Under the pieces are notes generated by a model, which saw only the letters and a list, made by a program, of their open reading frames with translations, did not search any database and was not told the DNA's origin. Source: Mermis nigrescens (lineage: Eukaryota; Nematoda; Enoplea; Mermithida; Mermithidae). From it: a stretch of DNA of 64,000 nt. The stretch lies in NCBI GenBank assembly GCA_036768485.1, contig JAVLUZ010000144.1, forward strand, positions 1,558,620 through 1,622,619. The letters are read 5' to 3'. Below are positions 34,933 to 43,971 of this stretch, piece after piece. Made by a program: the position numbers and the translations under genes. Every line of letters starts with the position of its first letter. Positions within the stretch are counted from its first letter, which is position 1.

Positions 34933-36033
34933 TAGTGATGTCCCGGTGCCGCTTTTTTTACCGGTGCCGGTGCCGGTACCCCTGTACCGGCGCCGGTGCC
35001 GGTGCCGGTGCCGGTGCTACATTAGCATATTATATAGTGTACTATGCTTCTTCAAAAAGGGTTAAATTTGTACTTATTTTTCACCGGATATACATATTAA
35101 GGGCAAAATTTCATTTGGCTAGTAACGACTTCATTATTTTTAATTTATGAATACATATTAATTTTCTCACTTAAGCATTAAACAAACAAAAAATGGTAAT
35201 AAAATTGAAATTCGAAGAAAAATAAAAGTTAAATATTGTATTATAAGTTTAAGTGTAGCGCAATCAAGATTGGCATGTGCAGTAGTTGATTCTTTAGTCA
35301 AATCGAAATTTGGTTTTAGTGCATTAGTTAAATATTCAACTAGTAAGAAACAAACATTAAAATACCCACAGAACTTTTCGAGGTTAAATTATTTGAGTTA
35401 ATCATTCCACATTTTCAAAAGTCTCTGAAAACAAACATGGGATATATTAGTAATGCAAAAGACTTACACGGAAGTTCATTTACAGAGTTTTAACAAGCTT
35501 TTTCTCAATAATTTGCAGGAAAAGTTTTGCATAAAAACTATTTTAAAATTCTAGCTGCGTTTTACGGTCTTCTGCTCACGAAATGGAAAAATAAAAATGG
35601 ATTTGATGAAATTAAGTTGAAAACTACTCTGTAGTACTCATCCTTCTTGCCTACAGATGGTAGAATTAGAAGAACTTTCCACTCTATATGTCGATGTTTT
35701 TAATTTTAATTTACTTTATTTATTAGTGTCCACGCTTCTTGCTGTTAATTGATGTTTTCAATAAGATGTGTTTCGTCAAATGAATAATTCATTTTTGAAG
35801 CTCGAAGACTTGTTCTAAAGTTCAGTCAAAATGCTTCACTATATACTAATCAGAAGATTTTATTAACAAAATGCTACCTTTTTGCGCCTTAATTCATAAA
35901 ATTGGTGATAAATGAGCTTCAATTATTCTTTTTACACTAATTTTTCTCTTTTATCTAGCACCGGCGCCGGCGCCGGTACCAGCCTAGCACCGGCCCGGTG
36001 CCGGTGCCGGTGCCGGTGCCAAGGACATCACTA
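34933..36033 (+). mobile_element. hAT-like element with ACCGGC-rich ends, copy 2
   Basis: Same family as 9437-10506 but in the opposite orientation. It is flanked by a perfect 8 bp target duplication GTAAAAAT (34925-34932 and 36034-36041). The perfect duplication and close similarity of the two copies suggest fairly recent movement. It lies in the first large ARMC8 intron. Confidence 0.9.
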
Positions 36034-36179
36034 GTAAAAATATAGTATTTATAAGCAATTAGACATATACACCTCATAAATGCAACTTAAGGTAGTGACA
36101 ATCTCGAATTTCACCCATACCTGACCATAAATTCTAAATACCTCCCTTCCCTGAGCATTTGACCTTGTGCATCTATGGC

Positions 36180-36420
36180 TAAAAGCAAACTTGCACAGCA
36201 TGGGAATTCCGGAGGGTGATATTATAAAGTGCCTTTTTGGGTCCAAAAATGGTAGGTACCAAAAACGCTTAAAAATTCATCTTTTCTACAAATTTTCAGA
36301 AAATTTTTGGGAACTTTCAAAAACTCGTCAATTCTGAGGGGGTGAAAAAATTTTTGCGGGGAGAGAAAATTTTTCTGGAGGGAGGGGGTGAACCCCCAAG
36401 ATCATGTATGGCTGAAAGTA
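36180..36420 (+). repeat. Family H repeat, shortened
   Basis: GCACAGCATGGGAATTCCGG to CCCCCAAGATCATGTATGG. Lies between the hAT-like element and the candidate ARMC8 5' exons. Confidence 0.7.
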
Positions 36421-36702
36421 CTGAAAAGCAGTCCTACTTAACATCAGTAAAGCATTCCATATAGACTATCTTAATCCTTTTCCTATTTGATCTGTATAAA
36501 AAGATTCAAACCTAAATTAACCGGTCCCAAATTTAAGAATGACGCTCCTCGACTGGACTTCGAAAACTATAGCGGGGATTACCTCCCCCAATCATGTATG
36601 ACAGTATGTAAAATGTAAATAAATGCACATATGCACATACATTACGAGACACTTTCGAAATAAAACAATGAGACAGAAGACTACTTTCAAAAATTTTCAA
36701 AC

Positions 36703-36794
36703 CTTATCATAGCACCGACTTGCTCCATCCGACTTGGATTATCATCGCAATCATCAAGCAAATCAGGACGGTCAAGCAGATGGTCGATTGTCAT
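36703..36794 (-). CDS. ARMC8: ARMC8 candidate second coding exon
   Basis: The acceptor is GATAG|ATG and the donor ATAAG|GTTTGA. The exon has thirty codons plus two bases. The acidic peptide contains DHLLDRPDLLDD and NPSRMEQVGAMI. This resembles the human ARMC8 stretch around DRLFDPDP..KVLQGVIDM in spacing and hydrophobic pattern, but identity is low. It ends in phase 2, while the next recognised exon opens in phase 0. A short exon coding the conserved VIGNN..K stretch is therefore probably hidden in the intron between 31.1 and 36.7 kb. Confidence 0.5.
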
Positions 36795-36863
36795 CTATCA
36801 AAAACTAGAATTTACGACCAACTGCAATAAAACTATACTCACAAATAGACAACACTAATTAAC

Positions 36864-36890
36864 CTTGTCAATGTCTTCGTTAGAAAGCAT
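36864..36890 (-). CDS. ARMC8: ARMC8 candidate first coding exon
   Basis: Nine codons, MLSNEDIDK, begin at an ATG with G at -3 and end at AAG|GTTAAT in phase 0. The next candidate exon opens in phase 0 after an AG. ARMC8 N-termini are poorly conserved, so similarity does not prove this exon. The start choice rests on context, phase and position upstream of recognised exons. Another ATG 10 bases upstream in a different frame gives a phase that runs into a stop in the next exon. Confidence 0.45.
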
Positions 36891-37179
36891 TCCATTAAAT
36901 CAAATTGAAACGCAATTCAGGCGACAATAACAATCGTTTCGTGTGTTCATTAAAACAATACGGCAAACCTCGCAATTCACTTGATTACGACAGAAAATTT
37001 AATCGTTTCAAAACTTTATTCGAATTAGAAAATATAATTAAGCGCAACACAGTCCTACTATATACTCGAAATTTCTGGTAAGCAGCATCGAAGTAAGCTA
37101 CGTACTTCGATCGACCATAATCTGTGGCTAAAAAATCAATGAGACGTTGATATTTGAAGTCAACGGTACAAGCATATAT

Positions 37180-37390
37180 ACATGTAACGGCTCGAAATTT
37201 TCGGTTGAGGGTCCCCGGTCATTTTTTAGGGGTTGATGACTTCCTATTTTTGGCCAAAAACGGCCAAAACATACCTAAAAACGGTGAAAAAAATTGAATT
37301 TTTTCAAAAATCGGGATTCAACAAATTTGTAGATTTGGAGGGATGGGGAACGACCAACTTTGGGTCCCCTATCCTCCTTACATGTATAGA
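37180..37390 (-). repeat. Family A repeat
   Basis: TACATGTAACGGCTCGAAAT to CCTCCTTACATGTATAG, with symmetrical ATGTAA borders. In the interval between the two host genes. Confidence 0.75.
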
Positions 37391-37634
37391 TACAAAACTT
37401 AGGAATGACTAAGTGGTATAAAACAAGATTGCGACTAAACATTTGCAGCATCTGAAACCCGAAATCTTTGGGTCCACACAAAAAGTGCCAAGAATTTGTT
37501 GATATGAACAAAGTGCACAATTTTCTGATAATTCTGCTTATCACTATGATGCATAAGTCCGAGCTCGAATTTATCGGAATAGGTATCGCTGATTCGGCGT
37601 CCTATTCTATAAATTAAGACAGGCTTAGTAGTCT

Positions 37635-37880
37635 TGTACACACCTGGGCGTGGGGGGTTTGGGGATATGCATGCACCCCCCCAGAAATAAAAATACCCCC
37701 CGAATCCAATTTTTGGAAATTTTTTCGTTTTTTCGCAATTTTGTAATCCAATGGATAGTGCTAGATGAGAAACGTCGAAAAATAGTGTTTTTAGCCATAT
37801 TACCATTTTTAAGGCCATTTTTTGACCTTCAAAAATCTTGCACCCCCCAGAAGTTTCTTGCTGCCCATGTATGGTCTTGT
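37635..37880 (+). repeat. Family B repeat
   Basis: Begins CACACCTGGGCGTGGGG and ends TTGCTGCCCATGTATGG. A 195-codon minus frame crossing it is not supported as a gene. Confidence 0.75.
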
Positions 37881-37986
37881 ACTGTACTCCTATATCAGCC
37901 TCACCTGATGTACAATAATCTAGTACGCCTAACCCATGCATATAACAGATGGATGGGAGATTTCCCACCAATATGGTTCGCTGACC

Positions 37987-38218
37987 GATTCTCCTAAAAA
38001 TACTTTTTTCTGATAGATTCACGGACGCCGAGTCCAGAAAAAACCGTTCTGGGGGCTGACGAATATTTGTGGAGATAGAGCCCTCAGAACATTTTGATGA
38101 TCACGTTTTTTGAAAGTTTGAAGGGCTCTATCTCCACAAATATTCGTCAGCCCCCAGAACGCTTTTTTCTGGACTCAGCGTCCTCAAATCTATCAGAAAA
38201 AGTATTTTTAGGAGAATC
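37987..38218. mobile_element. Short foldback element
   Basis: Inverted arms of about 95 bp start with GATTCTCCTAAAAATAC and meet around a loop of about 35 bp near 38100. Arms match closely, including GGGGGCTGACGAATATTTGT. No coding sequence. Confidence 0.88.
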
Positions 38219-38366
38219 TGTGAACGAATATTAGAAACTTTAGCCAAATAAACCAGCGTTAGTCGATTGCTTAACGTTTTGAACCTTGAAGCAAGAGGTC
38301 CACGTTTCGAATCTGATCGGCAGCGACTTTCTTTTGCTTCATCGGATGCTACGAAATGCATACATA

Positions 38367-39329
38367 CAGTAGTGTGCAAAAGTTTAGGTACACATTAAAA
38401 ACGTGGTTAATAATTATGCGCAACTTTTAAATGTCTATATTTACACGACCAAACAGTTTATATCGAGTTTAAAGTAGCGTCTAAGACAGCTTTATCTGCG
38501 ATCTCAATCATGTAAGACTTATTCAACGTGGTTAATCAGTTGCCGAGTTATTTTGGGTCGAAAAAAGCTATTTCGCCTACAATGCGTGCTAGGATAGTAT
38601 CCATGTCAGAAGACAGTAACTTGTCTGCCGCCAGTCATCGCGGGAACAACTGAGCATTAGTCCAAATGCAGTGCAGAATGCTCTAAAAAGTACAGACTTT
38701 CGGGGGTCTTACGATGATTCTTCACGTTCTTGGCGACCTCCGAAATTACTCGGCGTCAATTGCATATTTTGAAACGATTGTCACTAAGTGATAGAAGAAG
38801 GACTGCTCTGGACTTAAAAAATGAACTAGCATTAGGCGGTGTTAGCATTTATTGTACTACAGTTAATGCTAGTTCATTTTTTAAGTCCAGAGCAGTCCTT
38901 CTTCTATCACTTAGTGACAATCGCTTCAAAATTGCAATTGACGCCGAATAATTTTTGAGGTCGCCCAGAACGTGAAGAATCATCGTAAGACTCGAAAGTC
39001 TGTACTTTTTTAGGGCATTCTGCACTGCATTTGGACTAATGCTCAGTCGTTCCGCGATGACTCGCACAGACAAGTTACTGTCTTCGGACACGGATACTAT
39101 CCTAGCATGCATTGTAGGCGAAATAGCTTTTTTCTCGACCCATAATAAGTCGGTAAATGATTAACCACCTTGAATAAGTCTTACATGATTGAAATCAGCA
39201 GATAAAGATGTCTTAGACGCTACTTTAAACTCGATGTAAACTGTTTTGGTCGTGTAAATATAGACATTTAAAGTTGCGCATAATAATTAACCACGTTTTA
39301 ATGTGTACCTAAACTTTTGCACACTACTG
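38367..39329. mobile_element. 963 bp palindromic Tc1/mariner remnant
   Basis: The ends are CAGTAGTGTGCAAAAGTTTA and its inverse, flanked by TA on both sides. The whole element folds on itself, with arms of about 465 bp meeting near 38850. Each arm carries the same N-terminal piece of a Tc1-like transposase, a helix-turn-helix region read as LSISPNAVQNALK and LSLSDRRRTALDLKNELA. No DDE catalytic domain is present. It lies between the two host genes. Confidence 0.88.
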
Positions 39330-39374
39330 TACATACGCCTTTACAATATGACAATATTAATGCATATGTGAACC

Positions 39375-39615
39375 TGGGCATTCGTGTAACGGGTGCGCAG
39401 AACAAAAATTCTGGGGGAGCGGGTGCAAGATTTTTTAAAAACAAAAATGGTCTAAGAATGGTGGTGTCTGGTGAAAAAACACAATTGTTTAATGCTTCTC
39501 ACCGAGCAGTATCCATTGCCAAAAAAATCGCGAAAAAAAATTTACAAAAATTGAATTTGGGGGTATTCAACCTCCTGGGGGTGCACATCACACCCCTACG
39601 CCCACGTGTGCCAAC
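39375..39615 (-). repeat. Family B repeat
   Basis: AACAAAAATTCTGGGGGAGC at one end, CACGCCCACG-like end on the other. It lies just upstream of the retrotransposon. Confidence 0.72.
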
Positions 39616-39753
39616 AACTCACTCAATAGCACTTACATTTTACCCTGAATTAAATAAGGGAGTGTGGCGACCAATCGAGCTGAAGAGCCGCAATGCGTTA
39701 TTTTAACTAAATTTGATCAATATTGCAATTCTGCATACGTATTTGATTTTACC

Positions 39754-40683
39754 ATGGGTAAAAGAAATTGCGCTTCGAAAAATATCGATACCAGTTTAAG
39801 TGCCAGGTCACCATCAAGTACGTCTAACTTTGCTGTATTAAATGCTGCAAATGAAGATTCTGCCGACTGTGTTATTTGCTATAAGTTAGTCACTGATGAC
39901 GATACTGCTTTATTATGTGATTTTTGTGAACACTGGGGTCATACTTCTTGCTTAAAAGTTGACGATCATGACTATGAAACTTATTCAAAGCCCCATTCCA
40001 CTTTCTATTGCTTCCATTGTAGACCGATTGTGAAAAAATATCTGCATATTGAACAACGTTTAGACAATTTTGCTACTCAGCTTGCTGACTTACAAAATAA
40101 AATTGATCGCCTTGAACGTTCACAAAATTCTTCTATTGATTATGATAAAAACGATTTGTCTGCCATGATAAATGATGCGATTGAAAGGGATTCTAAAAAG
40201 TGCAACGCCGTTTTATTCAATTTGCCTTTATCGAACAGTGTCGAGGACATAAATCAGGTAAAATCTCTAATCGACTCTGATTCTGACGGTCATGATCTAG
40301 TGTCGTCCGACGTTACTTGCGTCTTTCGTGATGGTCCCATTCACGATAATCGTGTTCAATTTGTCAAAGTTTGCCTGACGTCGACTCAGGCAAGGCATCG
40401 TTTTATCTCATTGATTAATAAGACAGTCCGTGTCCAATCCAAAGGCCCACTTTTGCGTCTACGTTGTCGTCCTGACCTATCTTTTCTAGAACGAAAATGG
40501 CAACGGGAACTGGTTTATGAGCTGAATGATCACAAATCTCGAGGTGAACAAGGACGATACATTGATTTTCGTGTTGATTGCGTTAAATGTAAGCCTAATG
40601 TAAATATTAATAGCCCGCGACCAGTGATCGGACCGAGGGTACTTTTTGGACCCTCGGCCGAGGCCGAGGCCGAGGCGCCTTAA
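39754..40683 (+). CDS. Retrotransposon ORF1, PHD finger and coiled coil
   Basis: ORF1 protein of the non-LTR element, presumably an RNA-binding chaperone. I place the start at the ATG at 39754 (MGKRNCASK), in the strong context ACCATGG, rather than 90 bases upstream. A PHD zinc finger follows, CVICYK..LLCDFCEHWGHTSC..FYCFHC. Next is a heptad-like coiled coil around IEQRLDNFATQLADLQNKID, then a region with the look of an L1 ORF1 RRM (NAVLFNLPLSNSVEDI). The last native codons stop at 40621, where a hAT-like element begins. The open frame runs on into that element. Without the insertion the frame would end at a TAG at 43166-43168, giving about 292 residues. Confidence 0.85.
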   Translation: MGKRNCASKNIDTSLSARSPSSTSNFAVLNAANEDSADCVICYKLVTDDDTALLCDFCEHWGHTSCLKVDDHDYETYSKPHSTFYCFHCRPIVKKYLHIEQRLDNFATQLADLQNKIDRLERSQNSSIDYDKNDLSAMINDAIERDSKKCNAVLFNLPLSNSVEDINQVKSLIDSDSDGHDLVSSDVTCVFRDGPIHDNRVQFVKVCLTSTQARHRFISLINKTVRVQSKGPLLRLRCRPDLSFLERKWQRELVYELNDHKSRGEQGRYIDFRVDCVKCKPNVNINSPRPVIGPRVLFGPSAEAEAEAP

Positions 40684-43149
40684 AATCCTTGCCTCGGCCG
40701 AGGCCGAGGCCGAGGCCGAGGGTAATGCCGAAGGTCAAGCTTATATACCTATACCCATAAATAGTGCTCTTAGAATATTTTGTATGCACATGAGCTAGAG
40801 AATAATCGTAATATTGAACACTTTATCGAATGTCATTTTCAATAATAGTAGATTAATTGTGTGAAGGATTTATTGAATAAAGTCAGCAGAATGAAAGCAT
40901 ACTTAATTTAACAAGTTGCCGTTGAAGACTTGAAAAAGTTAATAAAAAATATGGCTGAACAAGCACTTAAAAACTTTTATTACTATACATAAATAAGAAA
41001 ACAGTGTCAAAGAAATACGAACAAACGAAATAAGCTAAGTAAAGACAGAACTGTAGCCATTGTTGTGCTCGCTTTTGCAGTAATGCATGTTTAAACACGC
41101 TTTTTCAGTCATCCAATTCTGGTGTGGTAGGTAATATGACAGAAACTGCACTGTACTTTCCGATCATAGTTTCCCAAGGTCCAGAGTTGAGGGAAGGGTG
41201 AAATCCCAAAATGGGGACCAGTAAATTAAGTAGTGTCTTTGTATGAGCGAACAAATTTTTGTAGATATTTTATATAAATATATTTTTAAACAAACACGTT
41301 TTTACATACTGCCAGTGTGTGACCTGCAACCGGCATGCAGTCCTAAACAGTGTTTTTTTTGTGCAAGATACCTTTTTACATGAACAAAAATGGTATCCAA
41401 AAGTCTTTGAACATTTTGTACATGCAAATTTTTGTGTACTATTATATATAGTATGGTACAGTAGCGATTTAGTAAGGTAAAACATGGGTTTTCGACCTTC
41501 GGTAGCGTATCTTAGCTAATTCCTGGGTCTCTGAATATTTGACATTTTTTCCATTCTAAATGCAAATTCTACTATTTTAAAGATATATAGGACAGACAAT
41601 TACTGATGCGCCAAAAATTTTCGGGAATTTTACACCTTTTTACAGTTTTTGTCGCTCCAAAAATCTTTGTGCATGTACAAAGACAGTTTTGAAAAGTCTC
41701 TGTACATTATGAAAAATCTTTGCCGAATACAAAAAACTGTGGTCCTAAATGTGATAATTCGGCCTGGATATAGTTCATAAGATTATTTTGCGCGAAGCGC
41801 CGAAATTTTATGAGCTTTTGATGAAATTTACACATAAAACTTGACTGAGAAAGCTAAAACAACTTGTACCTACTACAAAATCAGAAATATTACAGATATT
41901 GTAATATGCCAATTAAATCTTGTAATAAGCACTACTGTGCTTTGAAATCCAATGCAACATCAGGATAAATTAGTCAATTTTATCTTTGAACGACAAAAAA
42001 GTGCAAAGTTATTAAATAGTACTTATTTTGCATAAAATTTTTAAAAACAGTATAAATAGATACAAACGATATATAAATCTGCATAAAGATGCCTAGATTA
42101 CACAAAAATTGATTTTGGAGTGTTTCTTTCCCCTGCTTCAATCTAAATACAGTATATTAGCGATATTTTGCGCGAAGCGCCGAAAATTTTTTGAAATTTC
42201 CTAAAATGTTCTGAAAAACGATATAATTAATATCACTTCGTCCAAGAAAGTATTTTAGCATTGTATAAAAATGGCTTCGAAAAATGCGCAAGCCAAAATT
42301 GATTTTTGGCAAAACCTGCATTTATTGGCCATTTTTAGGTGCGTTTTTGCGATTTTCGGCCGAAAATTCGTAATCATTTACCCCTCTCCCATAAAAATGG
42401 CCGAAAACCATACGTGTAACAGGAAGGGCTTTGGGGAATTACCACCCACCCAGGGTTGGACGTCCTCCCCTAACCCTTCCCTCCAACGTCAGAAAATTTT
42501 GACCCACCCTCCCCATTTTTGGCGAAAATTTGCGCTTTGTTGGCTATTTTAGGTGCTTTTGCCATTTTTGACATACAATTAGAGTCGCTAATTCCCCACC
42601 CAAAATTTCTAGCCCTTACATGTATGCCAAGGAGCCCCTCCCAAAAATTTTGAGCTGTTATATGCATGTTTTATAGTGACAGTTTGTCTATTTACTCTTG
42701 CTTACATTCAAAAATACTCTATCACTTCGGGAAATTCTAATAGTTAGCTGCACTTTTGCCATAGTAAAAATTAGGTTCAAAAATATTCAAAAGGTTTTTA
42801 CCAAAAATCGTCTGACAGTGACTTGAGTCTTGTACCCTGAGAGGGGGGTAATAAACCTCCTCACCCCTCCCTTCGGGAATGTGTGTTTCCGATCCATGTA
42901 GCAAGCATGAGAATTAAAACTTAGTCATCACATGAATAATAAATTGGCACTTTGCTGTATGTAACTTTGTGTAACTGGGTACGCGACTGAAACCACAAGA
43001 AAAGTCTATAGGTAAGAAATAGCCTTTGTACTGCAGATGCATTCTAAATAGTTAATATTCAACGGACATTATTAAACTCATTCAAATTTGATTTTAACCC
43101 TCGGCGCCTCGGCACTCACACCTCACACACGGCCTCGGTCCGATCACTG
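40622..43149. mobile_element. hAT-like non-autonomous element nested in retrotransposon ORF1
   Basis: The terminal inverted repeats CAGTGATCGGACCGAGG face each other at both ends. They are flanked by an 8 bp target duplication with one mismatch, CCCGCGAC at 40614-40621 and CCCGTGAC at 43150-43157. Both ends are rich in GGCCGAGGCCGAGG repeats. No transposase was recognised. The inside carries a composite repeat (about 41290-42670) shared in inverted form with 5320-6600. The eight-base duplication is typical of hAT elements. Confidence 0.82.
41290..42670 (-). repeat. Composite repeat, inverted copy of 5320-6600
   Basis: Family C at 41290-41760, hairpins GCGCGAAGCGCC at 41790 and 42171, then family A at about 42290-42660. 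The order is the mirror of 5320-6600, with shared unique stretches such as the AATTTATCTTGATGTTGCAT region. It lies inside the hAT-like element 40622-43149. Confidence 0.75.
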
Positions 43150-43189
43150 CCCGTGACTCGTTCATTAGGTATCCGCGACCCAAGATTAT

Positions 43190-43860
43190 TTAAAATTTCA
43201 ATGTTTTTATGCTAATGCTTTAAGTCTTTTGAACAAACTTAGCAACTTACATTTTTTGCTGAATGAAGAAAGTTTTGATGCTCTATTTTTTCTGAAACAT
43301 GGTTCCATGTTGATATTTCCGATGGATTATTGTGCCCTGGCAAAAATTATCGCATTTTCCGCTGTGATCGAAATGGTAAATGTGGTGGGGGCGTAGCTTT
43401 ATTTCTTAAAATTCTTTTAATGCTATTCAAATAAATCCGCCACCCGCTTTTAAAGCTCCCGAAATTCTAATAACTGATATTTTGGATTCTGATAGAAAGA
43501 TTAGATTTATTTTGGTTTACCGACCCCCTGATTTTGATCTAGCTTATGGTGAAATTTTATGTAGATGTATTGAATGGGCTTGTTCTGTTCATTTCCCTTT
43601 TGTAATCTTAGGAGATTTCAATTTGCCAAAAATCAATTGGTGGATAAGTTCGGTTCCTACTGATAATCTTAATACCCTTTTTTGACACACTTTCGGGCAC
43701 TGGTTTACATCAATTAATAACAGAAAATACTCATGATAATAATATATTAGATCTTCTCTTTGCATCTGATCAAATTTCTAACGTAAAAGTTGATATTCCT
43801 TTTTCTAATAGTGACCATAATTCAATTATATTTGATTGTCTTTTGATGCCAGTCTAAAAT
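43190..43860 (+). pseudogene. Retrotransposon ORF2 endonuclease, frameshifted
   Basis: The endonuclease half of ORF2 is readable only in pieces. FDALFF then ETWFHVDISDGLLCPG changes frame within a T run near 43292. CDRNGKCGGGVALFL changes again near 43410. FILVYRPPDFDL and FVILGDFNLPKINW are in one frame up to a TGA near 43682. LLFASDQISNVKVDIPF and SNSDHNSIIFD are in another. The ETW, GDFN and SDH motifs are those of APE-type endonucleases. At least three frame changes mean no functional enzyme is made. Confidence 0.85.
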
Positions 43861-43971
43861 CCTAGATCATCTTTTTTTAACTTTCGTAAAGCTGATTTTA
43901 ATGCGTTATGTCTAGCACTGTCTCAGATTTCTTGGCCTGATCTTTTTGATACCTGTTCTAATGTAAATGAT

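Larger units (their letters stand above)
2704..36890 (-). other. ARMC8: ARMC8 (GID5) gene span, 19 exons read
   Basis: This is the span of a gene for an armadillo-repeat protein. In animals ARMC8 is a scaffold subunit of the CTLH/GID E3 ubiquitin ligase and the counterpart of yeast Gid5. The exons listed separately were linked by GT-AG sites and by codon phase, which agrees at every junction between 31071 and 17483 and again from 15720 to the stop. Translated segments follow human ARMC8 in order, for example CLHSLSRSVEQLRT (human CLHSLSRSVQQLRT) and NLLLEFSP (identical). Exons from 31071 onward give about 622 codons; with the N-terminal exons the total is close to the family's usual length of about 670. 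Introns range from 63 bp to about 6 kb and hold most of the repeats in the window. Two problems remain: an unidentified small exon between 36703 and 31071, and a phase break between 16098 and 15720. The gene may still be functional; the phase break could be a sequence error or a missed micro-exon. Confidence 0.9.

Noticed and set aside
37435..38022. A 195-codon minus frame, among the longest outside the retrotransposon
   Set aside because: It passes through family A, family B and part of a foldback element; no recognisable domain.
39664..39753. Upstream ATG as the start of retrotransposon ORF1
   Set aside because: The ATG at 39754 has a much better context (ACCATGG), and the upstream peptide is not like a conserved ORF1 start.
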